Positions 1-7,169 are shown, counted from the stretch's first letter. The stretch is 31,948 nt of DNA from BQJD01 sp964350265 (GCA_964350265.1 CAYGJZ010000048.1:1-31948); one strand, 5' to 3'. A program made the numbers and translations. Notes: generated by a model not told the origin, from the letters alone.

Positions 1-55
1 AGAACGGGAGCTTCCCAAGCTCTTAACGTGGGTTCGATTCCCATCACCCGCTCCA
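1..55 (+). tRNA. glyU: tRNA-Gly(CCC), 5' end truncated by window
   Basis: The window opens inside a tRNA. An anticodon stem GGAGC/GCTCT encloses the seven-base loop TTCCCAA (12-18), giving anticodon CCC at 14-16, which reads GGG glycine codons. It is followed by a variable region, a T arm with the GGTTCGATTCC loop motif, the 3' half of the acceptor stem and an encoded CCA ending at 55. The acceptor 5' strand and most of the D arm lie outside the window. The sequence closely resembles gammaproteobacterial glyU. The symbol is by resemblance. Confidence 0.95.
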
Positions 56-130
56 CGGACCCTTCCCACCCGCCTGCCGGGTCGCGCCTGATCCGGCGCG
101 GCGGGCACCACGTTACCTGAAGATCCCACC

Positions 131-670
131 ATGCCCGGTTCACTGCAGGAACAACTGCTCAAGGCAGGCCTGGTCGATGCCGACCGTCTGAAGTCGGAAA
201 AAAAGGCCCGGCACCGCAAGAAGAAAAAGCGAGACGGCAAGGCCGCGACGCCGGTGGACGAAGCCGCCCGCCAGGCCGCGGCAGCGAAGCGGGAGAAGTC
301 CGAACGCGATCGCCGTCTCAACTCCGAGCGCGCGCAGCAGGCGCGTCTGCGCGAGGTGCGGGCGCAGATTCGCGACATCGTCGAGCAGCACCGGGTCGAC
401 CGGGCCGATGGCGATACCCCCTACCAGTTCGCCGATCGCGGCAAGATCAAGAAGATCTACGTGCCTGCCGAGATGCCCGCCCTGCTGGCCGCCGGCAAGC
501 TCGCCATCGTGCGCCTGGAAGGACGCTACGACGTGGTACCCGGTTCCATTGGCGCACGCATCGCCGAACGCGACGAGCGGGTGGTCATCGTCCACAACGA
601 CGGCGGCGCTGGCGAAGCGGCCGACCCGGACTACGCCGACCACCCGATCCCCGACGACATCACCTGGTAG
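131..670 (+). CDS. yaiL: DUF2058 family protein (YaiL-like)
   Basis: This 179-aa cytoplasmic protein matches the DUF2058/YaiL family, sometimes called nucleoprotein/polynucleotide-associated enzyme. The function is not established. The N-terminus (MPGSLQEQLLKAGLVD) is the family hallmark. It is followed by a very basic Lys/Arg stretch at about residues 22-35, a charged helical region likely to form a coiled coil (about 40-90), and a C-terminal globular part containing YQFADRGKIKKIYVP and a final acidic tail. The length is typical for the family. The gene stands alone 75 bases after the tRNA. The basic segment suggests nucleic-acid contact, which is inference. Confidence 0.88.
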   Translation: MPGSLQEQLLKAGLVDADRLKSEKKARHRKKKKRDGKAATPVDEAARQAAAAKREKSERDRRLNSERAQQARLREVRAQIRDIVEQHRVDRADGDTPYQFADRGKIKKIYVPAEMPALLAAGKLAIVRLEGRYDVVPGSIGARIAERDERVVIVHNDGGAGEAADPDYADHPIPDDITW

Positions 671-695
671 CGCGGCCGGGCATGGCCTGGCCGGC

Positions 696-722
696 AAAAA
701 AATGCCCCGTCAGGATCGGGGC
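696..722 (-). terminator. Rho-independent terminator of the DsrC-like gene
   Basis: Arms GCCCCG (704-709) and CGGGGC (717-722) flank a 7-base loop. On the minus strand the hairpin is followed directly by seven T residues (complement of the A run 696-702). It lies about 60 bases past the stop of the minus-strand DsrC-like gene. Confidence 0.8.
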
Positions 723-783
723 AAATTCTCCGGCATTGGGGGTCGGCGGAGAGAACGTCCGTGGCGCCGGGCGGCGCCGGGAA

Positions 784-1122
784 TCAATGCATGTAGGTCA
801 CCGCTTCCTCGCCCGGGTAGGGCAGTCCGGCGATGCGCCAGGCGCTGATCGCGCTGGCGAACAGGCCGCTGGCCTGGTCCGGTCGCAGGTCGCTGTGACG
901 GCACAGGCGGCGCCAGCCGGGTGCCGCGTGGAAGCGGTGGTGGTAGGCGCGCAGGCCGTGCAGGATGCGCCAGTGTTCGTAGCCCAGCCTGGCGATGCCT
1001 TCGCCGCGGGCGATGGCATTGGCGATTTCCGGGCTCCAGTGCGCGCCGTCGGGGAGAAAGCCCGACTCGTCGAGCAGGGACTGCGGGGCCGGCTGCCCGG
1101 CATGTTCGTCGATGGTGTTCAC
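784..1122 (-). CDS. DsrC/TusE-like protein without the C-terminal catalytic Cys
   Basis: This 112-aa protein has the DsrC/TusE/DsvC fold pattern: GFLPDGAHWSPEIANAIA, then EGIARLGYEHWRILHGLRAYH, and the C-terminal arm RIAGLPYP, which parallels RIAGLPKP in TusE. Family members that carry sulfur (TusE in tRNA 2-thiolation, DsrC in dissimilatory sulfur metabolism) have a Cys at the penultimate residue. Here the arm instead continues as GEEAVTYMH with no Cys. The only Cys is C74, mid-protein. Cys-less DsrC homologues have been discussed in the literature as regulatory sulfur-related (Rsp-type) proteins, so a regulatory or scaffolding role is plausible but inferred. The gene is divergent from cysB and shares its 95-base control region. 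A strong terminator follows it. Confidence 0.82.
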   Translation of the reverse strand: MNTIDEHAGQPAPQSLLDESGFLPDGAHWSPEIANAIARGEGIARLGYEHWRILHGLRAYHHRFHAAPGWRRLCRHSDLRPDQASGLFASAISAWRIAGLPYPGEEAVTYMH

Positions 1123-1138
1123 GTGTTGCCCAACCGGT

Positions 1139-1164
1139 GAATTCGCGGTGTATTATGCGAATTC
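1139..1164. promoter_or_regulatory. Perfect inverted repeat in dsrC-like/cysB divergent region
   Basis: GAATTCGC (1139-1146) and GCGAATTC (1157-1164) form perfect 8-base arms around a 10-base AT-rich spacer. The repeat sits between two divergent genes, just upstream of an AT-rich stretch (1171-1194) that could hold cysB promoter elements. It may be an operator. The binding protein is unknown, with CysB autoregulation one candidate. Confidence 0.45.
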
Positions 1165-1200
1165 TCGTTATGCTATAAAATAATAATATTTCACATGGAA

Positions 1201-1215
1201 ATAACCGAGGGTTAT
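1201..1215 (+). promoter_or_regulatory. Hairpin enclosing the cysB Shine-Dalgarno
   Basis: ATAACC (1201-1206) and GGTTAT (1210-1215) are perfect 6-base arms around GAG. The ribosome-binding bases GAGG (1207-1210) lie in the loop and the first base of the right arm, 7 bases before the GTG start at 1218. It could act as a translational control hairpin or as a short protein operator. Confidence 0.4.
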
Positions 1216-1217
1216 TT

Positions 1218-2192
1218 GTGAACCTGCAGCAACTTCGCTACCTGCACGCCATCCGCCAGTCCGGGCTGAACATCTCCCACGCCGCCGAGACGCTGCATAC
1301 CTCGCAGCCGGGCATCAGCCGCCAGGTGCGGGCACTGGAGGACGAGCTGGGGGTGGAGATCTTCGAGCGTTCCGGCAAGCAACTGGCGCGGGTGACCGCG
1401 GTGGGCGAGCGCATCTTCGAACACGTCGAGCGGATCCTGAGCGAGGTTTCCTCGATCCGGGCAGAGGCCCAGGAAGAGAAGCTGCCCGACCGCGGCGTGC
1501 TCAGCATCGCCACGACCCATACCCAGGCGCGCTACGTGCTGCCGGACGTGATCCATGCCTTCGGCCAGGACTACCCGGACGTACAGGTCCACCTGCACCA
1601 GGGTTCCCCGGCGCAGATCGCGGAGATGCTCAAGTCGGCCAAGGTGGACCTGGCCATTGCCACCGAGGGCATGGAGTGGTTCGACGAGTTCGTGATGATG
1701 CCCTGCTACCAGTGGAACCGGTGCGTGGTGGCGCCGAAGGGACACCCGCTGGCGCGTCGTCGGAAGATCACCCTGGAGCAGGTGGCCGAGTACCCGTTGT
1801 TGACCTACGTGTTCGGCTTTACCGGGCGTTCACAGCTGGACAAGGCCTTCCGCGAGGCCGGGCTGACGCCGCGGGTGGTGTTCTCCGCCACCGATGCCGA
1901 TGTCATCAAGACCTACGTCGGACTGGGGCTTGGCATCGGCGTGATTGCCCACGTGGCCTTTGATCCGCAGGTGGACCGGCAACTGGTGCGCATCGACGCC
2001 AGCCACCTGTTCGATCGTGGCGTGACCAAGCTCGGGGTGCGCCGCGGCTTTTTTCTCAAGCGCTTCCACTATGCCTTCATCGGCCGCTTCGCCCCGCACC
2101 TGACCGAGGCGGTGGTGCGCCAGTCCCTCACCGCCCGCCACGAGGCCCAGCGCAAGTGGCTGTTCGTGGACGAGCACCTGCCGGTGCTGTAG
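1218..2192 (+). CDS. cysB: LysR-type regulator CysB
   Basis: At 324 aa this has exactly the length of enterobacterial CysB. The N-terminal winged helix-turn-helix (about residues 1-60: MNLQQLRYLHAI, AAETLHTSQPGISRQVRALEDELGVEIFERSGK) is followed by a linker helix and the CysB-type effector domain (TTHTQARYVLPDVI, GSPAQIAEMLKSAKVDLAIATE, VFGFTGRSQLDKAF, GLGLGIGVIAHVAF). In the known family it activates sulfate and thiosulfate uptake and cysteine biosynthesis genes in response to N-acetylserine, and it represses itself. The start is GTG with GAGG 7 bases upstream. It is divergent from a DsrC-like gene, a sulfur-related neighbour. No cys biosynthetic genes are in the window. Confidence 0.93.
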   Translation: MNLQQLRYLHAIRQSGLNISHAAETLHTSQPGISRQVRALEDELGVEIFERSGKQLARVTAVGERIFEHVERILSEVSSIRAEAQEEKLPDRGVLSIATTHTQARYVLPDVIHAFGQDYPDVQVHLHQGSPAQIAEMLKSAKVDLAIATEGMEWFDEFVMMPCYQWNRCVVAPKGHPLARRRKITLEQVAEYPLLTYVFGFTGRSQLDKAFREAGLTPRVVFSATDADVIKTYVGLGLGIGVIAHVAFDPQVDRQLVRIDASHLFDRGVTKLGVRRGFFLKRFHYAFIGRFAPHLTEAVVRQSLTARHEAQRKWLFVDEHLPVL

Positions 2193-2231
2193 CGCGCAGC
2201 GGTGATTGCGATGGCCGCGCGCCGGGGCTAA

Positions 2232-2250
2232 AATAAGAACAAGAATTATT
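2232..2250 (+). promoter_or_regulatory. Fur-box-like operator
   Basis: AATAAGAACAAGAATTATT matches the 19-base Fur consensus at 12 of 19 positions by eye and lies 68 bases before the start of an iron-complex-type binding protein. It is AT-rich in a GC-rich setting. Confidence 0.55.
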
Positions 2251-2317
2251 CGTAAATGCCCCTTCCGGCCACGCGGCTTCCCGGCGTTGCGCCGGGCCTT
2301 CCCGCTGCGAGGTGATC

Positions 2318-3460
2318 ATGAACGTTTCGAGGTTGTTCCCTGTCCGTTTCCTGCTGTTCTGCGCACTGCTGTTCTCCTTTCTGCCTGCCCGCGCGGTCGA
2401 GTTGACCGATGTCGCCGGACGGACGGTGACGCTGGACCTGCCGGTGGAACGCTTCGTGCTGAGCGAGGGCCGTTACCTGCCGCTGCTCGCCATGCTGCGG
2501 CCGGAGAACCCGGTGGCCGGCCTGGTCGGCCTGATGACGCCGTTGTCGCATACCTACCCGAATCTCGAAAAGCAGTTGCTGGCGGGCTTTCCGCAGGCGG
2601 CCGACATCGCCTTCTTCGGCAGTCGCGGCGCCGACTCGGTGTCGCTGGAGAAGATGATCGAACTCGACCCCCAGGTGGCCATCTTCGGCCTGGACGATCA
2701 TGGTCCCGGTGCCCGCAACGAAGCGGTGCTGCGTCACCTGGAGGCGGCCGGCATCACGGTGGTGTTCGTCGATTTCCGCATCGACCCCCTGCACCACACG
2801 GTGCCGTCGGTGGAACTGCTCGGCCAGGTGCTCGGCGCCGGGGAGCGCGCCGCCGAGTTCGTCGCCTTTCACACCGAGCGTGTCGAGGCCGTACGCAGCG
2901 CGGTGGCCGACGTGGTCGAGCGCCCGCGGGTCTTCCTGCAGGCACACCCCGGTCGCTTCGAATGCTGCTGGGGCATGGCCGAGGGCATGCTTGGGCCCTT
3001 CATCGGCGTTGCCGGGGGCGAGAACATCGCCGACGCGGTGGCACCCGGGCCCACCGCGCAGCATTCGCTGGAGTTCCTCATCGCCGAGGACCCGGACGTG
3101 TGGATCGGTTCGGCGTCCGGCATGGCCGCCGACCACGCCGCCGGCCGAGACCCGGTGGCGCTGGGCCCGGGGCTGACCGAAGCGGATGCCACCGAGAGCA
3201 TTACCCGCTACCTCTCGCAGAGCGGCTTCAACGCGCTGTCCGCGGTGCGCAACCGGCGTGCCCATGCCGTGTGGCACACGTTCTACAACTCGCCGTTCAA
3301 CGTGGTCGTGCTCGAGGCCTTTGCCAAGTGGCTGCACCCGGATCGTTTCGCCGATACCGACCCGAACCGGACGCTGGCGGAAATCTTCGATCGATTCCTG
3401 CCGTTCACGCTGGACGGCACCTACTTCTCCACCGTCGGCGAGGTCGTCCCCGGCGCCTGA
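2318..3460 (+). CDS. Periplasmic iron-siderophore/haem-type ABC binding protein
   Basis: This 380-aa exported protein has an N-terminal signal peptide (RFLLFCALLFSFLPARA, cleavage near residue 25) and the FepB/FhuD/BtuF class fold: VELTDVAGRTVTLDLPVERFVL at the mature N-terminus, lobe 1 ending near VAIFGLDDHG, then GITVVFVDFRIDPL and a C-terminal lobe with GGENIAD and DPDVWIGSASG. Family members deliver ferric siderophores, haem or cobalamin to a membrane permease. No permease or ATPase gene adjoins it, so it must use partners elsewhere. The upstream Fur-box-like site favours iron. The ATG at 2318 is chosen because GAGGTG precedes it by a few bases. An in-frame GTG at 2312 would add two residues. 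The exact ligand is unknown. Confidence 0.83.
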   Translation: MNVSRLFPVRFLLFCALLFSFLPARAVELTDVAGRTVTLDLPVERFVLSEGRYLPLLAMLRPENPVAGLVGLMTPLSHTYPNLEKQLLAGFPQAADIAFFGSRGADSVSLEKMIELDPQVAIFGLDDHGPGARNEAVLRHLEAAGITVVFVDFRIDPLHHTVPSVELLGQVLGAGERAAEFVAFHTERVEAVRSAVADVVERPRVFLQAHPGRFECCWGMAEGMLGPFIGVAGGENIADAVAPGPTAQHSLEFLIAEDPDVWIGSASGMAADHAAGRDPVALGPGLTEADATESITRYLSQSGFNALSAVRNRRAHAVWHTFYNSPFNVVVLEAFAKWLHPDRFADTDPNRTLAEIFDRFLPFTLDGTYFSTVGEVVPGA

Positions 3461-3467
3461 CCGGCCC

Positions 3468-4076
3468 TCAGCCGTGGCGGGAGAGGAAGTCCTCGGTGCT
3501 GTTGGCATGGGGAAAGGGGGTTTCCGGCACCGGCAGGTCCAGGGCACGGCAGATCGGCGCCCAGCCGTCGCCGGCCTGCCATTCCACCAGGCGCCCGGCG
3601 GGCACCGTGTCGCGGACTTCCTCCAGGTGTTGGCGAAAGGCGCGGATGCAGGCGTCCCTGTCGTCGAGATCGGTGACGAAGCGATGTTGGAAGAGGGCGT
3701 CGAGCATGTCCCGCCACTCGCCTTCCGCGCGCTGTATGGACGGGAAGATGGTGGCGCTGGCGCTGCGCCACCAGGACTCGGCATCGCGCCAGGACAACAG
3801 CACGACGGCGTCGGGGAAGGCGTCGGACAGTTCGCGCCAGAACGCCGAGGCCGGCCAGTCCACCGCGGCCGCGTAGCCGGACAGGAAGCCGCGCCAGTCG
3901 GGCATGTGGCCGTTGGCGGCGTCGCGCCAGGCGGCGACGTGGCCGGGTCGCTCGGTGATGCCCATCATGTGGTAGCACGGGGCGCCGAGCAGTTCTTCCA
4001 GCGCCATTTTCAGGGAGAAGGTGCCGGTGCGGCCGAGTCCGGCGCCGACGACGCGCAGTGCGGGGGAGTCGTTCAT
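3468..4076 (-). CDS. Sulfotransferase-family protein
   Basis: This 202-aa protein starts with LRVVGAGLGRTGTFSLKMALEEL, the 5'-phosphosulfate-binding P-loop of the sulfotransferase superfamily (closest to the small Sulfotransfer_4 type). It continues with CYHMMG, HVAAWRDA, WPASAFWRELSDAFPDAVVLLSWRDAESWWRS (3'-phosphate-binding region, R and S present) and a C-terminal PETPFPHANSTEDF element. Family members transfer sulfate from PAPS to hydroxyl groups, but the acceptor here is unknown. The start is placed at 4076 because homology begins there. An upstream in-frame extension to 4214 is unlike the family. The gene is convergent with the binding-protein gene, 7 bases apart. Confidence 0.8.
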   Translation of the reverse strand: MNDSPALRVVGAGLGRTGTFSLKMALEELLGAPCYHMMGITERPGHVAAWRDAANGHMPDWRGFLSGYAAAVDWPASAFWRELSDAFPDAVVLLSWRDAESWWRSASATIFPSIQRAEGEWRDMLDALFQHRFVTDLDDRDACIRAFRQHLEEVRDTVPAGRLVEWQAGDGWAPICRALDLPVPETPFPHANSTEDFLSRHG

Positions 4077-4229
4077 CAGGAAAGGGAATCGCTTCTGTGT
4101 GGCATCAAGGTGCCGTGATTCTCGCACGATCCGCCGGCGTCCGGGGATGGCCCGTGGACGCCGACGCGGCAACGTGCAACAGTATGCGGGGCGGCATGTC
4201 GCCCGCCCAACCACTTCGAGGATGACGTC

Positions 4230-4403
4230 ATGAGCAGAACACGGGTTTCGCTGATGCTGATGGTGCTCGCTTCGGCCCTGTTGGCCGCCTGCGAGAACGA
4301 GGGACCGATGGAAAAGGCCGGGGAGAAGATCGACGAGGCGGTGGAGAAGGCCGGCGAGCAGGTCGAGGAAGCCGCCGACAAGGTCAAGGACGCCACCAAC
4401 TAG
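4230..4403 (+). CDS. Small lipoprotein with amphipathic Glu/Lys helix, 57 aa
   Basis: The ATG follows a GAGGA ribosome-binding site (4218-4222). The product is a 57-residue prelipoprotein with basic start MSRTRVS, hydrophobic core LMLMVLASALLAA and lipobox LAAC (Cys 21), giving a mature peptide of about 37 residues. The mature part is a charged, Ala-rich amphipathic helix with two near-repeats (EKAGEKIDEAVEKAGEQVEEAADKVKDA when read as successive 7- to 11-residue units). It would be anchored in a membrane facing the periplasm. Similar short lipoproteins are common in Proteobacteria but lack a defined function. It stands alone and is convergent with the cyclase gene 13 bases away. Confidence 0.8.
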   Translation: MSRTRVSLMLMVLASALLAACENEGPMEKAGEKIDEAVEKAGEQVEEAADKVKDATN

Positions 4404-4416
4404 GCACCCGACCGGC

Positions 4417-6159
4417 CTACTTGCGGCCGGTATCGTCCGGCGGCAGTTCCAGCGACGGGAAGCCGCGCCGTTCCCGGGTGACGAAGCCGGCCTCGCGCAG
4501 CGCCGTCTTCAAGGCCCCCACCCGCGCCGCNNNNNNNNNNNNNNNNNNNNNNNNNNNNNNNNNNNNNNNNNNNNNNNNNNNNNNNNNNNNNNNNNNNNNN
4601 NNNNNNNNNNNNNNNNNNNNNNNNNNNNNNGTCAGTGCCTCGGCGGCAATGCCATGGGCGTCGGCGGCGGAGGCATCCAGGGCAATGGCGCGGTCGGCGG
4701 CGGCCAGCGCGTCGGCGGCATTGCCTGCCAGCAGCGCCACGTGGGCAGCGGCCAGGTGCGGGGCGGCGAATCGCTGCTCGCTGGCCAGTGCCTTGTCGGT
4801 CATCTCGCGGGCCAGCGACACGGTGGCGCCGCCGGCATCGTTCCAGCCGAAACGTGCATCGTTGACGTAGGTCATGGCCAGCGCCGCGGTGGCCAGGGCA
4901 AAGCCGGCATCGCGGTCGGTGGCGCGCAGGAACATCTCCCGTGCGCGGGCATTGTCTTCCGGGTTCAGGCGGAAGGCCAGCGCCTGGCCGCGCAGGAAGA
5001 AGTCGAAGGCCACCGGGTCGTCGGTGTCGCCGGCCAGCAGTCGTTCGCCGGCTTCGCCGCGGGTATCGATGTCCAGTGCCTTGGCCATGTCGCGCAGCAG
5101 GCGGTCGCGCAGGGTGAACACCGATGCCCAGCTACCCTTGTTCTCGTGGTCGAGTCGCTCGGTGCCGCTGACCGCGTCGATCACCCGCAGGCGCAGGGAG
5201 AGTTCGTCGCCGTTGCGGCTCAGGCGACCCCGGGCCAGGTGACGCACGCCGAGTGCCTCGGCGACCTCGCCATCGCCGATGGACGTGCCCTTGTAGGTGA
5301 AGGCGGACGCCGGGGCGGTGACGAACAGGTCGGGCAGGCGTGCCAGCGTGGTGGCCAGGTGCAGGCTCAGCCCTTCCGCCAGCACCGACTGTTCCTCGCC
5401 ACCGGCGGTGCCCAGCGGCAGCACGGCGATGGAGGGACGATCGGGCAGTTCGCCGTCGGCGACGCCGTTGCCCATGGACGGCGTACCCTGCCAGGGCTGC
5501 CAGGCGGCCACCGCGCCGATCGCCGCGGCGATGCCGACGGCCAGCAAGACGCGTCGAGACACGGCGAACCGGGGCCGGGCGAACCGGGGCAGGGCGAGGC
5601 GCGCCAGCGGGTTGGCCCGCACCGGCGGCGGCACCGCCGCGCCGTCGGTCATGCTGGCGGTGAAGGCGCGCACCGGCTGCGCGAATCCCTTGACCTCGTG
5701 TTCGCCGAGGCTGGTGAAGGTAAAGGGCAGTCGCTGCGGTATGGACTCGCAGGCGGCTCCCTGGACGACCACGTCGCCGCCCTCGGCAAGCTGCTCCAGG
5801 CGCTGTGCCAGCACCGCGGCTGCCCCGGTCACGGTGCCGTCGGCGACGATGACCTCGCCCATGGCGATGCCGATGCGCAGCCGTGGCGCGTCCTCGCCGC
5901 CGGCAGCGTGCCGGTCGCCCTGGAAGGCCAGTGCCGCGCTGACCGCTTCGGAGGCCTTCTCGAACTCCGCCACCAGCGCGTCGCCACGCAGTTCGTGCGT
6001 GGTGCCGCCATAGTCGCGGATGCACTGCGACAGCCGCCGGAAAGCCGCCTGGATGTGTTCGTGGGCCAATCGCTCGTCGCGCTGTACCAGCGCGGTGGAA
6101 CCCACCACGTCGGCATGCATCAGGAAGGCGAATCTGGAAGGCGGTCCGTGGTCGACCAT
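4417..6159 (-). CDS. Class III adenylate/guanylate cyclase-TolB-like-TPR protein, interrupted by assembly gap
   Basis: The N-terminal class III nucleotide cyclase domain (about residues 8-185) has both metal-binding aspartates, D17 in MHADVVGST and D60 in HELRGDALVAEF. A proline-rich linker and one membrane segment (VLLAVGIAAAIGAVAAW, about 200-220) follow. Next comes a periplasmic TolB-N/FlgO-like domain beginning PSIAVLPLGTAGGEEQSVLAEGLS, and then TPR-like helices rich in Ala. The family makes cAMP or cGMP, and the outer domains presumably sense something. The 100-N run at 4531-4630 removes sequence of unknown true length. Since 100 is not a multiple of 3, the apparent in-frame join to the last 37 residues is not evidence of continuity. 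The start at 6159 follows AGGACG. It is downstream of a Crp/Fnr gene on the same strand. Confidence 0.85.
   Translation of the reverse strand: MVDHGPPSRFAFLMHADVVGSTALVQRDERLAHEHIQAAFRRLSQCIRDYGGTTHELRGDALVAEFEKASEAVSAALAFQGDRHAAGGEDAPRLRIGIAMGEVIVADGTVTGAAAVLAQRLEQLAEGGDVVVQGAACESIPQRLPFTFTSLGEHEVKGFAQPVRAFTASMTDGAAVPPPVRANPLARLALPRFARPRFAVSRRVLLAVGIAAAIGAVAAWQPWQGTPSMGNGVADGELPDRPSIAVLPLGTAGGEEQSVLAEGLSLHLATTLARLPDLFVTAPASAFTYKGTSIGDGEVAEALGVRHLARGRLSRNGDELSLRLRVIDAVSGTERLDHENKGSWASVFTLRDRLLRDMAKALDIDTRGEAGERLLAGDTDDPVAFDFFLRGQALAFRLNPEDNARAREMFLRATDRDAGFALATAALAMTYVNDARFGWNDAGGATVSLAREMTDKALASEQRFAAPHLAAAHVALLAGNAADALAAADRAIALDASAADAHGIAAEALXXXXXXXXXXXXXXXXXXXXXXXXXXXXXXXXXXAARVGALKTALREAGFVTRERRGFPSLELPPDDTGRK
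4531..4630. other. Assembly gap (100 N)
   Basis: Exactly 100 N residues, a conventional placeholder for a scaffold gap of unknown size. It falls in the TPR-coding part of the cyclase gene, suggesting a repeat or GC-rich stretch that did not assemble. Confidence 0.98.
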
Positions 6160-6326
6160 GAAAACGTCCTGAAGGTCTGTTCGGGTTCGGGCGAGCGGCA
6201 GGCGGGCAGGGTGGCGGGGTCCCCGTGGCCCGGGAGCTTGGCATCGCCCGGCAAGGTGGCTGCACCGACGGTCCACCTCGTCTGCGTGCGATGCAGCGGC
6301 AGACTAGGCGGGGGACGGGCGGATGT

Positions 6327-6340
6327 CAACGTCGACGTTG
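6327..6340. promoter_or_regulatory. 14-base perfect palindrome upstream of the cyclase gene
   Basis: CAACGTCGACGTTG is a perfect palindrome in the 223-base interval (6160-6382) between the Crp/Fnr stop and the cyclase start. The interval holds no convincing ORF. The palindrome could be an operator for the cyclase gene. Confidence 0.35.
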
Positions 6341-6382
6341 CCGCGCGGAAGCGTCCTCGCCAACTGGGTACCGGGCGTTCGT

Positions 6383-7159
6383 TCAGGTGGCCTCGGCGAG
6401 GGTGGTCTGCACGTCCTCCGGGGCCTCGGGCTGTTCCAGGTAGGTGGGGTCGAACTGGCAGCGTATGGCCAGCCGGGCAATGTCGCGGAGCACGATTTCA
6501 CCGTTCTCCGCGGTCACCAGGCCGTCCCGCGCCAGGGCGCGGAAGGTGCGGTTGGCATGCACGTGGCTCATGCCGAGAATGTCGGCGAGAATGGCCTGGG
6601 TCAGCGGGAAACGACCGCACTGGCTGCGCTCGACACCGATCCGTCGCAGCCGCAGGTACAGCTCCACGAACAGGTGGGCCATGCGCTCGGCGGCGCCGCG
6701 ACGACCCACCCGGCTGACATGTTCGTCCAGGCGCCGCTCTCCCTGGCCGGCCAGCCAGCCCAGGGACAAGGCCAGGCGTGGCGCGTCGGTGGTGATGGTG
6801 ATGATCTCGGCGGCCGGGAAGATGCCCACGGTCAGTGGCGTGAGTGCCTCGATGCCCGAGTCGGCCCGGCGCAGCATCACCGCGTACATGCCGATGATGT
6901 CTCCCGGCAGCAGGATCTCCAGGATCTGCCGACGGCCATCGTCGAAGCTCTTGTAGCGGATCGCCCAGCCGGACAGCACCACCGCGGTGTGCTCCAGCGG
7001 AGTGTCTTCCAGGAAGAGGAAGGCGCCGGGCTCGAGCTCGCGCCGGCCGAGCAGGAGGTCGTCCAGGCGCCGGTAGTCGGCCTCGTCGCAGAAGGCGACC
7101 TGTTCCAGGCGGGTGTGCAGCGCGGAGCGTGCTTCGTCCGGCGTGGGAATCGACTTCAT
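6383..7159 (-). CDS. Crp/Fnr-family transcription regulator
   Basis: This 258-aa regulator has a cyclic-nucleotide-binding-like beta barrel (about residues 25-140: LEPGAFLFLEDTPLEHTAVVLSGWAIRYK, GRRQILEILLPGDIIGMYAVMLRRADSGIEALTP). A dimer helix follows, then a Crp-type helix-turn-helix (RFPLTQAILADILGMSHVHANRTFRALARDGLV, about 190-225). The phosphate-binding cassette lacks the GE..R(S/T)A pattern of true cAMP receptors, so its ligand cannot be assumed. There is no N-terminal Cys cluster like FNR. The start at 7159 is 10 bases after the SleB-like stop, with AGGA spanning the junction, so the two are probably co-transcribed. The class III cyclase is the next gene downstream. Confidence 0.86.
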   Translation of the reverse strand: MKSIPTPDEARSALHTRLEQVAFCDEADYRRLDDLLLGRRELEPGAFLFLEDTPLEHTAVVLSGWAIRYKSFDDGRRQILEILLPGDIIGMYAVMLRRADSGIEALTPLTVGIFPAAEIITITTDAPRLALSLGWLAGQGERRLDEHVSRVGRRGAAERMAHLFVELYLRLRRIGVERSQCGRFPLTQAILADILGMSHVHANRTFRALARDGLVTAENGEIVLRDIARLAIRCQFDPTYLEQPEAPEDVQTTLAEAT

Positions 7160-7169
7160 CGACGGGTTC

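Noticed and set aside
1148..1170. Possible third Fur box before cysB
   Set aside because: ATGCGAAT resembles part of the fbpA operator, but the second half does not match. The perfect inverted repeat explains the region better.
2246..3784. 512-codon minus-strand open frame
   Set aside because: Overlaps the iron-binding-protein gene and the sulfotransferase in the wrong frame, with shadow composition.
4231..4403. Entericidin assignment for the 57-aa lipoprotein
   Set aside because: The length and lipobox fit, but the mature sequence is a long Glu/Lys/Ala helix and the match is too weak for naming.
4654..6717. 687-codon plus-strand open frame
   Set aside because: It is antisense to the cyclase and part of the Crp/Fnr gene, has Gly/Gln/His-rich shadow composition and no domain pattern.
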